Shown: one piece after another, positions 16,234 through 24,066 of the stretch
How the letters are laid out: the number at the start of each line of letters is the position of its first letter
How positions within the stretch are numbered: position 1 is the first letter of the stretch
Assembly (NCBI RefSeq): GCF_001611675.1
Contig: NZ_CP014766.1
Coordinates: 930,001 to 994,000 of the forward strand
Length of the DNA stretch: 64,000 nt
Origin: Pontibacter akesuensis
GTDB taxonomy: Bacteria; Bacteroidota; Bacteroidia; Cytophagales; Hymenobacteraceae
Direction: 5' to 3'
Notes under the pieces: model-generated
Told to the model about the DNA's origin: nothing
Seen by the model: the letters and a program-made list of their open reading frames with translations, nothing else
Databases searched by the model: none
Position numbers and translations under genes: made by a program

Positions 16234-17337
16234 ATGCCTACAGATAGTAATGAATCAAACACTGTTAACCACTCAAGTAGAGCTCAGGATGCCAAAATGG
16301 AAAGCTTCGCTAAAAGCTTAGCTCGTTCCCTTGAAAACGAAGCGGTAAGGAAATTCATCAAAACTGAAGCAAATAAAAAATTTGATGGAGACTTCGAGTT
16401 CCTTTACAAAGAATCCAGTAAAGCCTTGATAGCTAATGAAAAATTTGAAAACTTACTAGCTAAAGAACATAAAGCAATTAATCAACTTAGCAAAGATGCC
16501 GATGGAGTAGAATTTTTACATAACATTTCTAATGAGATACCACTTCTAAATATTGCAGTTCCTGCAAATATAGAAGAATGGAATACAGAAGAATATACAC
16601 CACTTGTCGCTGTGATTCCTAGTAATTTTAATGATCAAACAGCAGGAACAATAAAAGCATATGATGCTAAAGGCACGGTTACTCTATTATCTATTAAAGA
16701 CAAGCCAAACGTACCTGTTATAGTTGTTGGTCGAAATGAAAGGGTAGAATACAATAGCATCAATCAAACGTATTCACAAAAAAGCTATGCGGGCACCTCA
16801 GGCAAAGCAACAAATTACATACTACCCGATGATCCATATAGTGGCGGCGGTGGCGGTGGAACCACTACGAATTATTGTAGACAGAACTTAAAAACTGATT
16901 ATATAACTGGCATATATTTTAGTGACTTGAGCTACTATGAAGCTTGGGCACTAGGTCAACCCGAAATAGTTTATCAGGTTAAGAATCCAAACAATGATTC
17001 TTTTTGGGCAATGGGTAATGTGAATGACAACAGAAGTGATTTTGACTATTGGTATAACATGAATGCAAATTCTAATTATTGGGACACTAATACTATGCCT
17101 AACACTGCCAGCTATTTCTGGTTCGAAGATGATGGAGGCTTTGAAACAGAACATAATGTTAGTGTAACATTCAAGTTATTTGGACAATCAGTAACTAAAA
17201 GTGTTAAATTCAAAATCAAAAATGATGATGATGTCATGGGCCACTTAGCTGTAGTAGTTGGTACTTGCCCATCGGGAGAATCTTATACTATGGGTGGAGG
17301 CGACGGCACGTTTAAATTTAAACTTGTGAGTAAATAA
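16234..17337 (+). CDS. Hypothetical lipoprotein body, start disrupted by frameshift
   Basis: The intact frame gives 367 residues from ATG 16234, but the natural start is probably ATG 16146 with one A fewer in the A8 tract, adding a lipoprotein signal (see the 16146-16233 entry). The N-terminal part is a Lys/Glu-rich helical region (SFAKSLARSLENEAVRKFIK). A Gly-rich hinge SGGGGGGTTT lies around residue 208, followed by an aromatic-rich beta domain with SYYEAWALGQPEIVYQVKN and VTFKLFGQSVTKSVKFKIK. I do not recognise the family. Codon use and base composition are much more AT-rich than the neighbours, suggesting acquisition by transfer. A strong terminator follows directly. Confidence 0.7.
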   Translation: MPTDSNESNTVNHSSRAQDAKMESFAKSLARSLENEAVRKFIKTEANKKFDGDFEFLYKESSKALIANEKFENLLAKEHKAINQLSKDADGVEFLHNISNEIPLLNIAVPANIEEWNTEEYTPLVAVIPSNFNDQTAGTIKAYDAKGTVTLLSIKDKPNVPVIVVGRNERVEYNSINQTYSQKSYAGTSGKATNYILPDDPYSGGGGGGTTTNYCRQNLKTDYITGIYFSDLSYYEAWALGQPEIVYQVKNPNNDSFWAMGNVNDNRSDFDYWYNMNANSNYWDTNTMPNTASYFWFEDDGGFETEHNVSVTFKLFGQSVTKSVKFKIKNDDDVMGHLAVVVGTCPSGESYTMGGGDGTFKFKLVSK

Positions 17338-17338
17338 A

Positions 17339-17400
17339 CTTCATAAAACTTGTATCTTGAAGTAGGTACTAATCCTTTTCAAGATACAAGTTTTATGAAG
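17339..17400 (+). terminator. Intrinsic terminator after the AT-rich lipoprotein gene
   Basis: A perfect 23-bp stem: 17339-17361 (CTTCATAAAACTTGTATCTT...) with 17378-17400, 16-base loop. The first arm begins two bases after the stop codon. Confidence 0.8.
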
Positions 17401-17485
17401 CAATATTAACACAATATAAATATCAGGCCATATAATTAAATATATCCTGATGATTTTTTTATTTAATGATTCCAAATATTTCAAA

Positions 17486-17941
17486 ATGAAACAAATTTAC
17501 ACCCTACTGCTGCTAATAGCCGCGGCAGCCACCACCGCCTGTGACAAAGATCAGAAAACGCTGAACCAGTTGGATGGCACCTGGCAGGTTAAAGAGGTAA
17601 CACACCTGAAGCAGGACACCACCAAACTCCCTTCCTCCGGCACCATCACCCTCACAAAGTGCAATCTGGATGATGCCGCCAAATCATGCCCCGGCACCTT
17701 TACCTTTAACAGCCAACCGAGTAAAGAATTGGTTTATTCCGTCATGGACAAAGGCAAAACAATCAACTTCACCGCCGCAGGCTCGCACGAAGGCTTTATG
17801 TATATGCTGTATGGCCCCTGGAAAGTTGTACAACAAACCGACGACAGGCTGGAATTGGAAGGGGAAGCGGCCTTGTCAGTGTTCAATGCCGCTACGCGCA
17901 CACCCAAAAGAGTGGATGTGCGCATGGTACTGGAGCGGTAA
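17486..17941 (+). CDS. Small lipoprotein, lipocalin-like
   Basis: A 151-residue lipoprotein from ATG 17486 (MKQIYTLLLLIAAAATTACD, lipobox ending at Cys about 19). An upstream in-frame start at 17450 would precede the signal peptide and is unlikely. The mature part begins LNQLDGTWQVKEVTHL and ends ADDRLELEGE-like strands, a pattern of lipocalin-like proteins that start with a G-x-W strand. A Cys pair (CNLDDAAKSC) could form a disulfide. It ends 9 bases before the TonB receptor start, so it is the first gene of that operon and probably serves the same uptake system. The ligand is unknown. Confidence 0.75.
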   Translation: MKQIYTLLLLIAAAATTACDKDQKTLNQLDGTWQVKEVTHLKQDTTKLPSSGTITLTKCNLDDAAKSCPGTFTFNSQPSKELVYSVMDKGKTINFTAAGSHEGFMYMLYGPWKVVQQTDDRLELEGEAALSVFNAATRTPKRVDVRMVLER

Positions 17942-17950
17942 ACAAAACCA

Positions 17951-20350
17951 GTGCGTTATTTATACTTTGCAGTTCTGCTACTGACCTTAACAGGCAGCAG
18001 CTATGCAGCGTTGGCGCAGGCGCCCGCAGCACGGGTAACGGTGAGCGGCTTTGTACAGGATGCACGCTCAGGCGAACGCCTGGCCGGCGCAGTGGTTTCG
18101 GACGGAATCACCGGCACAACCACCAATACCTATGGCTTTTACAGTTTGCGCGTAACTGGCAGTAACCTGCAGTTGCAGGTACGTTATCTGGGATATGCCC
18201 CGCTTATACTACCGGCAGGCTCTCTGACCCGCGATACCCTAATCACACTGCAGTTGCTGCCACTGGCCAACCAGCTACAGGAGGTAACGGTAGCAGCCGA
18301 GAAAGTGACCGACCTGCAGCAGGCCAACCGCCTCTCGATGCGGAGTGCTGAACTAAAGCAGCTCCCGCGCCTGATGGGCGAGGCCGATGCCGTGAAAGCC
18401 CTGCAGCTGATGCCCGGGGTACAGGCTGGGCGCGAGGGCTCTTCGGACATGCATGTGCGTGGCGGCGGTCCCGATCAAAACCTGATCCTGCTCGATGGGG
18501 TGCCGGTGTACAATGTGTCGCACCTGCTGGGCATGTTTGCGGTTTTTAACCCGGATGCCATTAAAAACGTGGACCTGATTAAAGGCGGCTTTCCGGCGCC
18601 TTACGGGGGAAGGCTGTCTTCGGTGGTGGATGTGCAGTTGAAAGAGGGAAACAACCAGCGGTTCGCCGCCGAGGGTGCCGTGGGCATCGTCTCTTCCAAA
18701 CTGCTGCTGGAGGGCCCGGTCAAAAACGAGAAAACAGCCTTTCTGATCGCCGCGCGGCGCACCTATCTTGATGCGTTCACAGCAGCCGCTGCAGCCATAA
18801 GCGGCGAGAAAGTCAGCAACTACAACTTTTACGACCTTAATGCCAAAATCAACCACACCTTCTCCCCGACTGACCGGGTATACCTTAGTGTGTATGGCGG
18901 CCAGGACAGGTTTTCGGACAAAGATGAGTTTTCAGGCACCGGTTATAAAGAGGAGCAGCAATTCAGGATGCGATGGGGCAATGCGACAGGCGCCCTGCGC
19001 TGGAACCACGTGTTCGGGCCCAGGCTGTTCAGCAACCTCACCCTAACGCACAGCCGCTACAGCTTTGCGCAGGATGCAGCGTTTCAGCTAGTCCGTCAAG
19101 AAGTAAAGACGCAACGGCAGACAGACTACAGCTCAAGTATAAAAGACTGGGGCGCTAAGGCTGACTTTGACTTGGCAGCCAGTGCACGGCACAGCATTCG
19201 GTTCGGGGGCAGCTATACGTACCATAACTTCAACCCCGAGGCCAGCACCCTGCGCACCGACACCCTTACCCTTACCTCAAGCTCCTTTTCTACCATTCGG
19301 GCGCATGAGTTTTATACTTATGCCGATGACCGCCTGCAGCTAAGCGAGCGCCTGCAGGCTATTGTGGGGCTGCACTTTTCGGGTTTTGCCGTGAACGGCG
19401 CCTTTTATACTTCACTGCAGCCACGTTTGAGCCTGGGTTATACTTCGGCGAAAGGTATAAGCCTGCGCGCATCTTACGCCACCATGGCCCAGTACCTGCA
19501 CCTGCTTAGCAACACCTCCACAGGCACCCCCACCGACATCTGGGTGCCAGCCACCGATAAAGTAAAACCGCAGCGCTCGTGGCAGGCTACCTTAGGGGCT
19601 GCCGCCTCACTGGCGCAGGATAAACTGGAGCTTACATCAGACCTGTATTACAAGGAGATGCAGGACGTGGCGGAGTTCCGGAACGGGGGTGACTTTATAG
19701 GCGACTTTCTGCGGAGCGGACCACAGACCAATTTCTCTAACTTCGTGGCCCCTCCGTACGAAACCCGCATTGCAAGCGGCAAAGGCTGGAGCTACGGCTG
19801 GGAAACCATGTTGCGCAAACGCCAGGGCAGAACCACCGGCTGGCTTGGCTATACATTATCCTGGTCGTGGCGGCAGCTGGACAGCGTAAACTTTAACCGA
19901 AAGTACCCCTATACTTACGACAGCCGCCATAGTATAGCGTTCGTCGCCAACCACCAGTTTGATGAGAGGTGGAGCTTGGGAGGCAGTTGGGTATACCGCA
20001 CCGGCTTTGCCACCACCCTGCCACTGGTCCGGTACAAAGCCTACCAGGAGCCGTCGGCGCAGCGCCCGGGAGTAGATGCGCCCTTCGTGGAGACAGTGGA
20101 CTATCTGGGGGAGCGCAACAACTACCGGATGCCCGCTTACCACCGCCTCGACCTTAGCCTGACGCACACGAAAAAGAAAAAATGGGGAGAACGCAGCTGG
20201 AATGTATCCGTGTACAACGCCTACAACCGCAGGAACCCTTATTACCTGTACCTCAGCAGCACCAGTTCCAGCATAAGCTCTCCGCGCCGGCTCTTCAAGA
20301 AATCGTTGTTCCCGGTGCTGCCCTCTGTAAGTTATGGTTTTAAGTTTTAG
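17951..20350 (+). CDS. TonB-dependent outer-membrane receptor
   Basis: A 799-residue protein with a GTG start and signal peptide (cleaved near AALAQA). An N-terminal carboxypeptidase-regulatory-like domain (VSGFVQDARSGERLAGAVVS) is followed by a plug domain with MHVRGGGPDQNLILLDGVPV and IKGGFPAPYGGRLSSVVDV, then a beta barrel ending in FPVLPSVSYGFKF with a C-terminal Phe. It imports a ligand across the outer membrane using TonB energy. It is shorter than SusC proteins and is followed by a DUF4249 lipoprotein (starting 1 base after its stop), a known pairing in Bacteroidota that plays a SusD-like part. The ligand is not evident. Confidence 0.93.
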   Translation: MRYLYFAVLLLTLTGSSYAALAQAPAARVTVSGFVQDARSGERLAGAVVSDGITGTTTNTYGFYSLRVTGSNLQLQVRYLGYAPLILPAGSLTRDTLITLQLLPLANQLQEVTVAAEKVTDLQQANRLSMRSAELKQLPRLMGEADAVKALQLMPGVQAGREGSSDMHVRGGGPDQNLILLDGVPVYNVSHLLGMFAVFNPDAIKNVDLIKGGFPAPYGGRLSSVVDVQLKEGNNQRFAAEGAVGIVSSKLLLEGPVKNEKTAFLIAARRTYLDAFTAAAAAISGEKVSNYNFYDLNAKINHTFSPTDRVYLSVYGGQDRFSDKDEFSGTGYKEEQQFRMRWGNATGALRWNHVFGPRLFSNLTLTHSRYSFAQDAAFQLVRQEVKTQRQTDYSSSIKDWGAKADFDLAASARHSIRFGGSYTYHNFNPEASTLRTDTLTLTSSSFSTIRAHEFYTYADDRLQLSERLQAIVGLHFSGFAVNGAFYTSLQPRLSLGYTSAKGISLRASYATMAQYLHLLSNTSTGTPTDIWVPATDKVKPQRSWQATLGAAASLAQDKLELTSDLYYKEMQDVAEFRNGGDFIGDFLRSGPQTNFSNFVAPPYETRIASGKGWSYGWETMLRKRQGRTTGWLGYTLSWSWRQLDSVNFNRKYPYTYDSRHSIAFVANHQFDERWSLGGSWVYRTGFATTLPLVRYKAYQEPSAQRPGVDAPFVETVDYLGERNNYRMPAYHRLDLSLTHTKKKKWGERSWNVSVYNAYNRRNPYYLYLSSTSSSISSPRRLFKKSLFPVLPSVSYGFKF

Positions 20351-20351
20351 G

Positions 20352-21206
20352 ATGATGCTGATGAGAAAGACCCTGCTACTGCTTTGCCTGCCCCTGCTGC
20401 TCTGGAATTGCACCGACGTGGTGGAACTCGACCTGCCCGAGCAGGAGCCGCTGCTGGTGGTAAACAGCCTGTTTACGCCCGACAGCGCCTGGACTGTGGA
20501 TGTCAGCGCCAGCCAGAACGCCCTCTCCACTGAGCCGTATGAGCAGGTGCAGCACGCTACGGTAGCAGTATACCAGGGCAACAAGCTTCTGTTCAACATG
20601 GACCATGCAGGAAACGGCAAGTATAAAGCGGCGGATGTGCTCCCGCAGGCGATGGAACATTATACGCTAAAAGTCACGGCTCCTGGTTTTCCGGCCTGTG
20701 AGGCTACCGGCTTTGCCCCTGCTCTGCCTGCAATAAGTTCCCTGAGAGTGACCAGGGCTTCTGCACCCAAAGACCCAAATATGCCTGAGGCAGAAGTAAC
20801 CTTTATACTAACCGATGCGCCTAATGTTCAGAACTATTACTACATCAGCGCATACTTTCCGGACACGGCCCATACCGGCGAGGCGTATAAGTTTTACCTT
20901 AACCTGGACATGCAGGCTCCTTTTGAAGAGGAGTTCACCATGGGCGCGCTCTATTTCTTCAGCGACAAACTGATAGACGGTAAAGCCACTACACTGAAGC
21001 TGCGCTACGAACTACCGCAAAAAGGAACTCCCCTCTACCTGAACATCGCCCAAATCAGCCCAGACTATTACCTGTATGCTCAAACCTTAGCCAGGTATTC
21101 GGTAGATAACTTCATGACAACGCCGGGTCCGGTGCACAACAACATTAAAAACGGCTTGGGGATTTTCGCAGGTTACAATACCACCACCTACCTTATTCAA
21201 TACTAA
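20352..21206 (+). CDS. DUF4249 domain lipoprotein, partner of the TonB receptor
   Basis: About 285 residues. Starts at 20334, 20352, 20355 and 20361 are in frame; those from 20352 on avoid overlapping the receptor. The signal peptide RKTLLLLCLPLLLWNCTD has a lipobox-like LLWNC. The mature part opens with VVELDLPEQEPLLVVNSLFTPDSAW, the hallmark of DUF4249, and continues with beta-rich Ig-like sequence (VTFILTDAPNVQNYYYIS). These proteins sit on the outer membrane next to TonB receptors and probably help capture the ligand. Tight coupling to the preceding gene supports a shared complex. A hairpin terminator lies downstream at 21290. Confidence 0.87.
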   Translation: MMLMRKTLLLLCLPLLLWNCTDVVELDLPEQEPLLVVNSLFTPDSAWTVDVSASQNALSTEPYEQVQHATVAVYQGNKLLFNMDHAGNGKYKAADVLPQAMEHYTLKVTAPGFPACEATGFAPALPAISSLRVTRASAPKDPNMPEAEVTFILTDAPNVQNYYYISAYFPDTAHTGEAYKFYLNLDMQAPFEEEFTMGALYFFSDKLIDGKATTLKLRYELPQKGTPLYLNIAQISPDYYLYAQTLARYSVDNFMTTPGPVHNNIKNGLGIFAGYNTTTYLIQY

Positions 21207-21556
21207 TCCATAGTATAAATCCGCAGGAAGTCATACCTGAAAGAGGCAAGTATAACTTGTAACCCAGATGTGTGCCTGTGTATACCCTCGCTGCCGTTGG
21301 CCTGATTTCTACAGGCTAACGGCAGCCTTTTGTGCCGCTCCTATCCTCGCCATATAAGCCCGCACGTCGGCTGTTCGTCGGTAAAATCCGCGTGGCCCGC
21401 GCCCTTCGTACAAACATTGCATGGCTATGGCTACTACTCCAGGGGGTTGGTCTAAAAGCCCAAACGCGTGTTTATAAAGTAGTTATACTTGTACTGTTCT
21501 GGCGCACCAGTCACGCGCAGCACACCGACCGATTATCCACCACAAAAAATAAAACT
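21207..21556. other. Intergenic stretch with terminator
   Basis: About 350 bases between the DUF4249 gene and the next secreted protein. It contains the hairpin at 21290-21326 and then presumed promoter DNA. The open frame that begins at 21332 is upstream read-through of the next gene and not coding-like. Confidence 0.55.
21290..21326 (+). terminator. Intrinsic terminator after the DUF4249 gene
   Basis: GCTGCCGTTGGCCTG (21290-21304) pairs with CAGGCTAACGGCAGC (21312-21326), one G-T pair, followed by CTTTT. Confidence 0.75.
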
Positions 21557-22138
21557 ATGAAAAAATCTATCACATTCCTTTTGGCAGCGGTGCTGCTGAT
21601 AGGAGCAGCTCCTGCCACTCAGGCACAGGAAAACAACACTCTCACCACCAAAGAGGCAAACCAGTTGCTTCAGCGCATTGTGGGCAATTGGCAGGTAAAC
21701 CGGTATGTAAGTGAGCCGGTTTCCTACGCCCTCACCGAGTTTAGGGGGAACGCCAACTGCAAGAAGGGCGCGAACTCTGAGTTTGTGCACGAAACCTCGC
21801 ATGTAAGGCAACAGGACGGCAGTACCCTTACAACGGAGGGCTTCTTACGCTATGCAGCGGCTAAAAACCGCTTTGAGTTTGTGGAGCTTAACAAAAAAGG
21901 CAAAGAGGTTGTCCTGATGGTGGGCAACTGGTCGCCGGCTTATAATACGCTGGTACTGCGCCCGGTAATGAAAAACGGCCAATGGGACAAGAAAACAGAC
22001 CCAAACATGCAGTGCCTGTACGTGTTCCGCAACGACGGCTCTTTCATGAAGATCGTGCGCACGTATGACACCGGAGTCAACTCCTACAGAGTAATCTCCC
22101 AAGATCATTATGCTTCCCGGGATATAGCAAAGTCGTAG
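21557..22138 (+). CDS. Secreted hypothetical protein, DUF1579-like
   Basis: 193 residues from ATG 21557, chosen because a clean signal peptide follows (MKKSITFLLAAVLLIGAAPA, cleavage near TQAQ); the frame extends upstream to 21332 without protein-like sequence. The mature part has LQRIVGNWQVNRYVSEP, then FRGNANCKKG, TLTTEGFLRYAAAKNRFEFVELN and CLYVFRNDGSFMKIVRTYD, a beta-barrel pattern like DUF1579 or lipocalin-type proteins that begin with a G-x-W strand. Two Cys could pair. Function unknown. It is a single-gene unit bounded by terminators on both sides. Confidence 0.68.
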   Translation: MKKSITFLLAAVLLIGAAPATQAQENNTLTTKEANQLLQRIVGNWQVNRYVSEPVSYALTEFRGNANCKKGANSEFVHETSHVRQQDGSTLTTEGFLRYAAAKNRFEFVELNKKGKEVVLMVGNWSPAYNTLVLRPVMKNGQWDKKTDPNMQCLYVFRNDGSFMKIVRTYDTGVNSYRVISQDHYASRDIAKS

Positions 22139-22156
22139 CAAAGCGCATTCCTTGCA

Positions 22157-22207
22157 GCAGGAGCACAGGGCATGGATTCCATAGGAAACCGCGCCCTGTG
22201 CTCCTGC
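22157..22207. terminator. Bidirectional intrinsic terminator
   Basis: A perfect 15-bp stem GCAGGAGCACAGGGC (22157-22171) with 22193-22207, followed by a T run on the plus strand, between the convergent secreted protein and alkyltransferase-like genes. Confidence 0.82.
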
Positions 22208-22222
22208 TTTTTGCTGCCCCTG

Positions 22223-22570
22223 CTACAGCAGCTCTTTGGCAGGGTCCCAGAACAGCTGGTCAAAATCCACCACCTTATCGTTCTGCACACGAACGCCCTC
22301 CTGCTCCAGCCGCTCCTGCATGGCGCTGGGCACATCGAAATGCTGCTTGCCCGTGAGCAGGCCAAGCCTGTTTACCACCCGGTGTGTGGGAATCTGGGAA
22401 GCCGAGAAAGGGTGCGCGGCAATCAGCGCCCACCCTACCATGCGCGCCGAGCCCTTGGAACCCAGGTAGCTGGCAATGGCCCCGTAGGAGGAAACACGCC
22501 CTCTCGGTATAAGCCGCACGACCTGGTACACATCCTCAAAAAAATTCCTCTTGTCTGGTTTTTCCTTCAT
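22223..22570 (-). CDS. Alkyltransferase-like (ATL) protein of the MGMT family
   Basis: A 115-residue protein matching the C-terminal DNA-binding domain of O6-alkylguanine-DNA alkyltransferase. IPRGRVSSYGAIASYLG is the helix-turn-helix entry with its arginine-finger region, and SARMVGWALIAAHP follows. The active-site motif PCHRV reads PTHRVVN here: Thr62 replaces the acceptor Cys. It therefore cannot transfer the alkyl group to itself and should act as an ATL, binding O6-alkylguanine and passing it to nucleotide excision repair (known for the ATL group). Length fits stand-alone ATLs. It is a single gene, divergent from the RND efflux operon across about 200 bases. Confidence 0.88.
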   Translation of the reverse strand: MKEKPDKRNFFEDVYQVVRLIPRGRVSSYGAIASYLGSKGSARMVGWALIAAHPFSASQIPTHRVVNRLGLLTGKQHFDVPSAMQERLEQEGVRVQNDKVVDFDQLFWDPAKELL

Positions 22571-22773
22571 AAAATAAAAATCGGAGACTTTTAAACCTTT
22601 AAAAAGGTTGTCTGTCTAAACATTGCACCTGTTTGTAGAGATTCACTACGTTATTTTTTTAAATAGTGGATAAGGCCGTAATTTTAAAGCTGCCGCAACA
22701 GGAACCGAAGAAACACCGCGTTAATTTTACTTATACCATTGCGCACACTATTTATACTTGTGTTTAAACATTC

Positions 22774-23859
22774 ATGAACAAAACCGTTAAACCCATCCTG
22801 ATACTGATAGCCATTGCGGTTGTCGCCTACCTGCTTGTAAGTAAAGTATTTTCCGGGACAGAAGAGCAAAAAACTGAGGCTAAGGGCGGCGGCGGACCTA
22901 TGGCGCAGAAAGTAGCCGTAGACGTGTTTGTGGTATCGCCTTCGGCGTACCAGAACAAGATCACCTCTACCGGTACGGTTTTGCCAAACGAGGATGTGGA
23001 ACTCCGCAGCGAGATTACCGGCCGCGTTACCAACATCAATTTTGAGGAGGGCGCGCGCGTGAAGAAAGGCCAGCTGCTGCTAACGGTAAACGATGCTGAG
23101 ATGCGTGCCCAACTGCAGAAACTGCAATCCAACCAGAAACTGTACAGCGACATGGAGGCACGCCAGCGCACCTTGCTCGAGAAGGAGTACATCAGCGCGC
23201 AGGAGTACGACCAGGTAAGCAACCAACTGGCCACCGCCACCGCCGACATACAGGCCCTGAAAGCCACGTTGGCAAAGGCATACATTCGCGCTCCTTTTGA
23301 TGGCGTAATCGGTTTGCGCCAGGTAAGTGAGGGCAGCTATGTTACAGCCAGCACCCCGATTGCCCGTGTGGTGGATATAAGCCCGGTTAAAATAGAGTTT
23401 TCGGTGCCCGGCCGCTACAGCCAGATGGTGAAAGAGGGCGATGAGATTACCTTTACCTCCGAGGGCAGTGCCGAGCGATACAAGGCCAGAATTTACGCCA
23501 TACAACCTAACATAGACCCCACCACCCGCACCATGCAGGTGCGCGCCCTCTACGAAAACAAAGACGAGTCCATGAAGCCGGGAGGTTTCGTGCGGGTAGA
23601 ACTGCCCCTGAAGGAAATGGAAGAAGCCATACTGATTCCAACAGAAGCCATCATCCCTGAGGCCTCAGGGCAGAAAGTGTTTTTAGCCAGAAGCGGCAAG
23701 GCTGTTCCTACTATGGTGAAGATTGGCCAGCGCTCCGAAACCCTTATTCAGATTCTGGAAGGCATTGCGCCAGGAGACACCATTATCCGCTCCGGTATTT
23801 TGCAGGTGCGCCCGGGCTCTGAGCTTAACATCCGGCAAGTAACAGAAACAGGCAAGTAG
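22774..23859 (+). CDS. RND efflux periplasmic adaptor (membrane fusion protein)
   Basis: A 361-residue protein with an N-terminal membrane anchor (KPILILIAIAVVAYLLVSKV). The lipoyl/barrel-sandwich halves are visible as VELRSEITGRVTNINFEEGARVKKGQ and AKAYIRAPFDGVIGLRQVSEGSYV, separated by a short alpha-helical hairpin (about 105-165). The beta-barrel and membrane-proximal domains follow, with ARIYAIQPNIDPTTRTMQVRA and VRVELPLKEMEEAILIPTEAI. It links the inner-membrane RND pump to the TolC channel. First gene of a three-gene efflux operon; the substrate is not evident from sequence. Gly-rich residues 38-42 form the usual linker after the anchor. Confidence 0.93.
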   Translation: MNKTVKPILILIAIAVVAYLLVSKVFSGTEEQKTEAKGGGGPMAQKVAVDVFVVSPSAYQNKITSTGTVLPNEDVELRSEITGRVTNINFEEGARVKKGQLLLTVNDAEMRAQLQKLQSNQKLYSDMEARQRTLLEKEYISAQEYDQVSNQLATATADIQALKATLAKAYIRAPFDGVIGLRQVSEGSYVTASTPIARVVDISPVKIEFSVPGRYSQMVKEGDEITFTSEGSAERYKARIYAIQPNIDPTTRTMQVRALYENKDESMKPGGFVRVELPLKEMEEAILIPTEAIIPEASGQKVFLARSGKAVPTMVKIGQRSETLIQILEGIAPGDTIIRSGILQVRPGSELNIRQVTETGK

Positions 23860-23970
23860 CGCATGTAGAAGCCAGGGGGTAGTGCGTTAATGGGGCGGTA
23901 AGCATCCGCTCCTGCACATAACAAGCCGCTCTACCTGAATTTCTACCTGGCGGGCACAGAAAAACCACAG

Positions 23971-23994
23971 GAAGGCGAAGTATAAAACGCCTTC
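23971..23994 (+). other. Intercistronic hairpin in the efflux operon
   Basis: GAAGGCG (23971-23977) pairs with CGCCTTC (23988-23994) across an AAGTATAAAA loop in the 207-base gap between adaptor and pump genes. It could set the stability or relative level of the two transcripts, but lacks a T run. Confidence 0.35.
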
Positions 23995-24066
23995 TTCCGG
24001 AACAAACCTGCGGGTTTGGTGATACCCTGAAGCTGCAGTATTACTCTATAGCAAGTATAAATCTTT

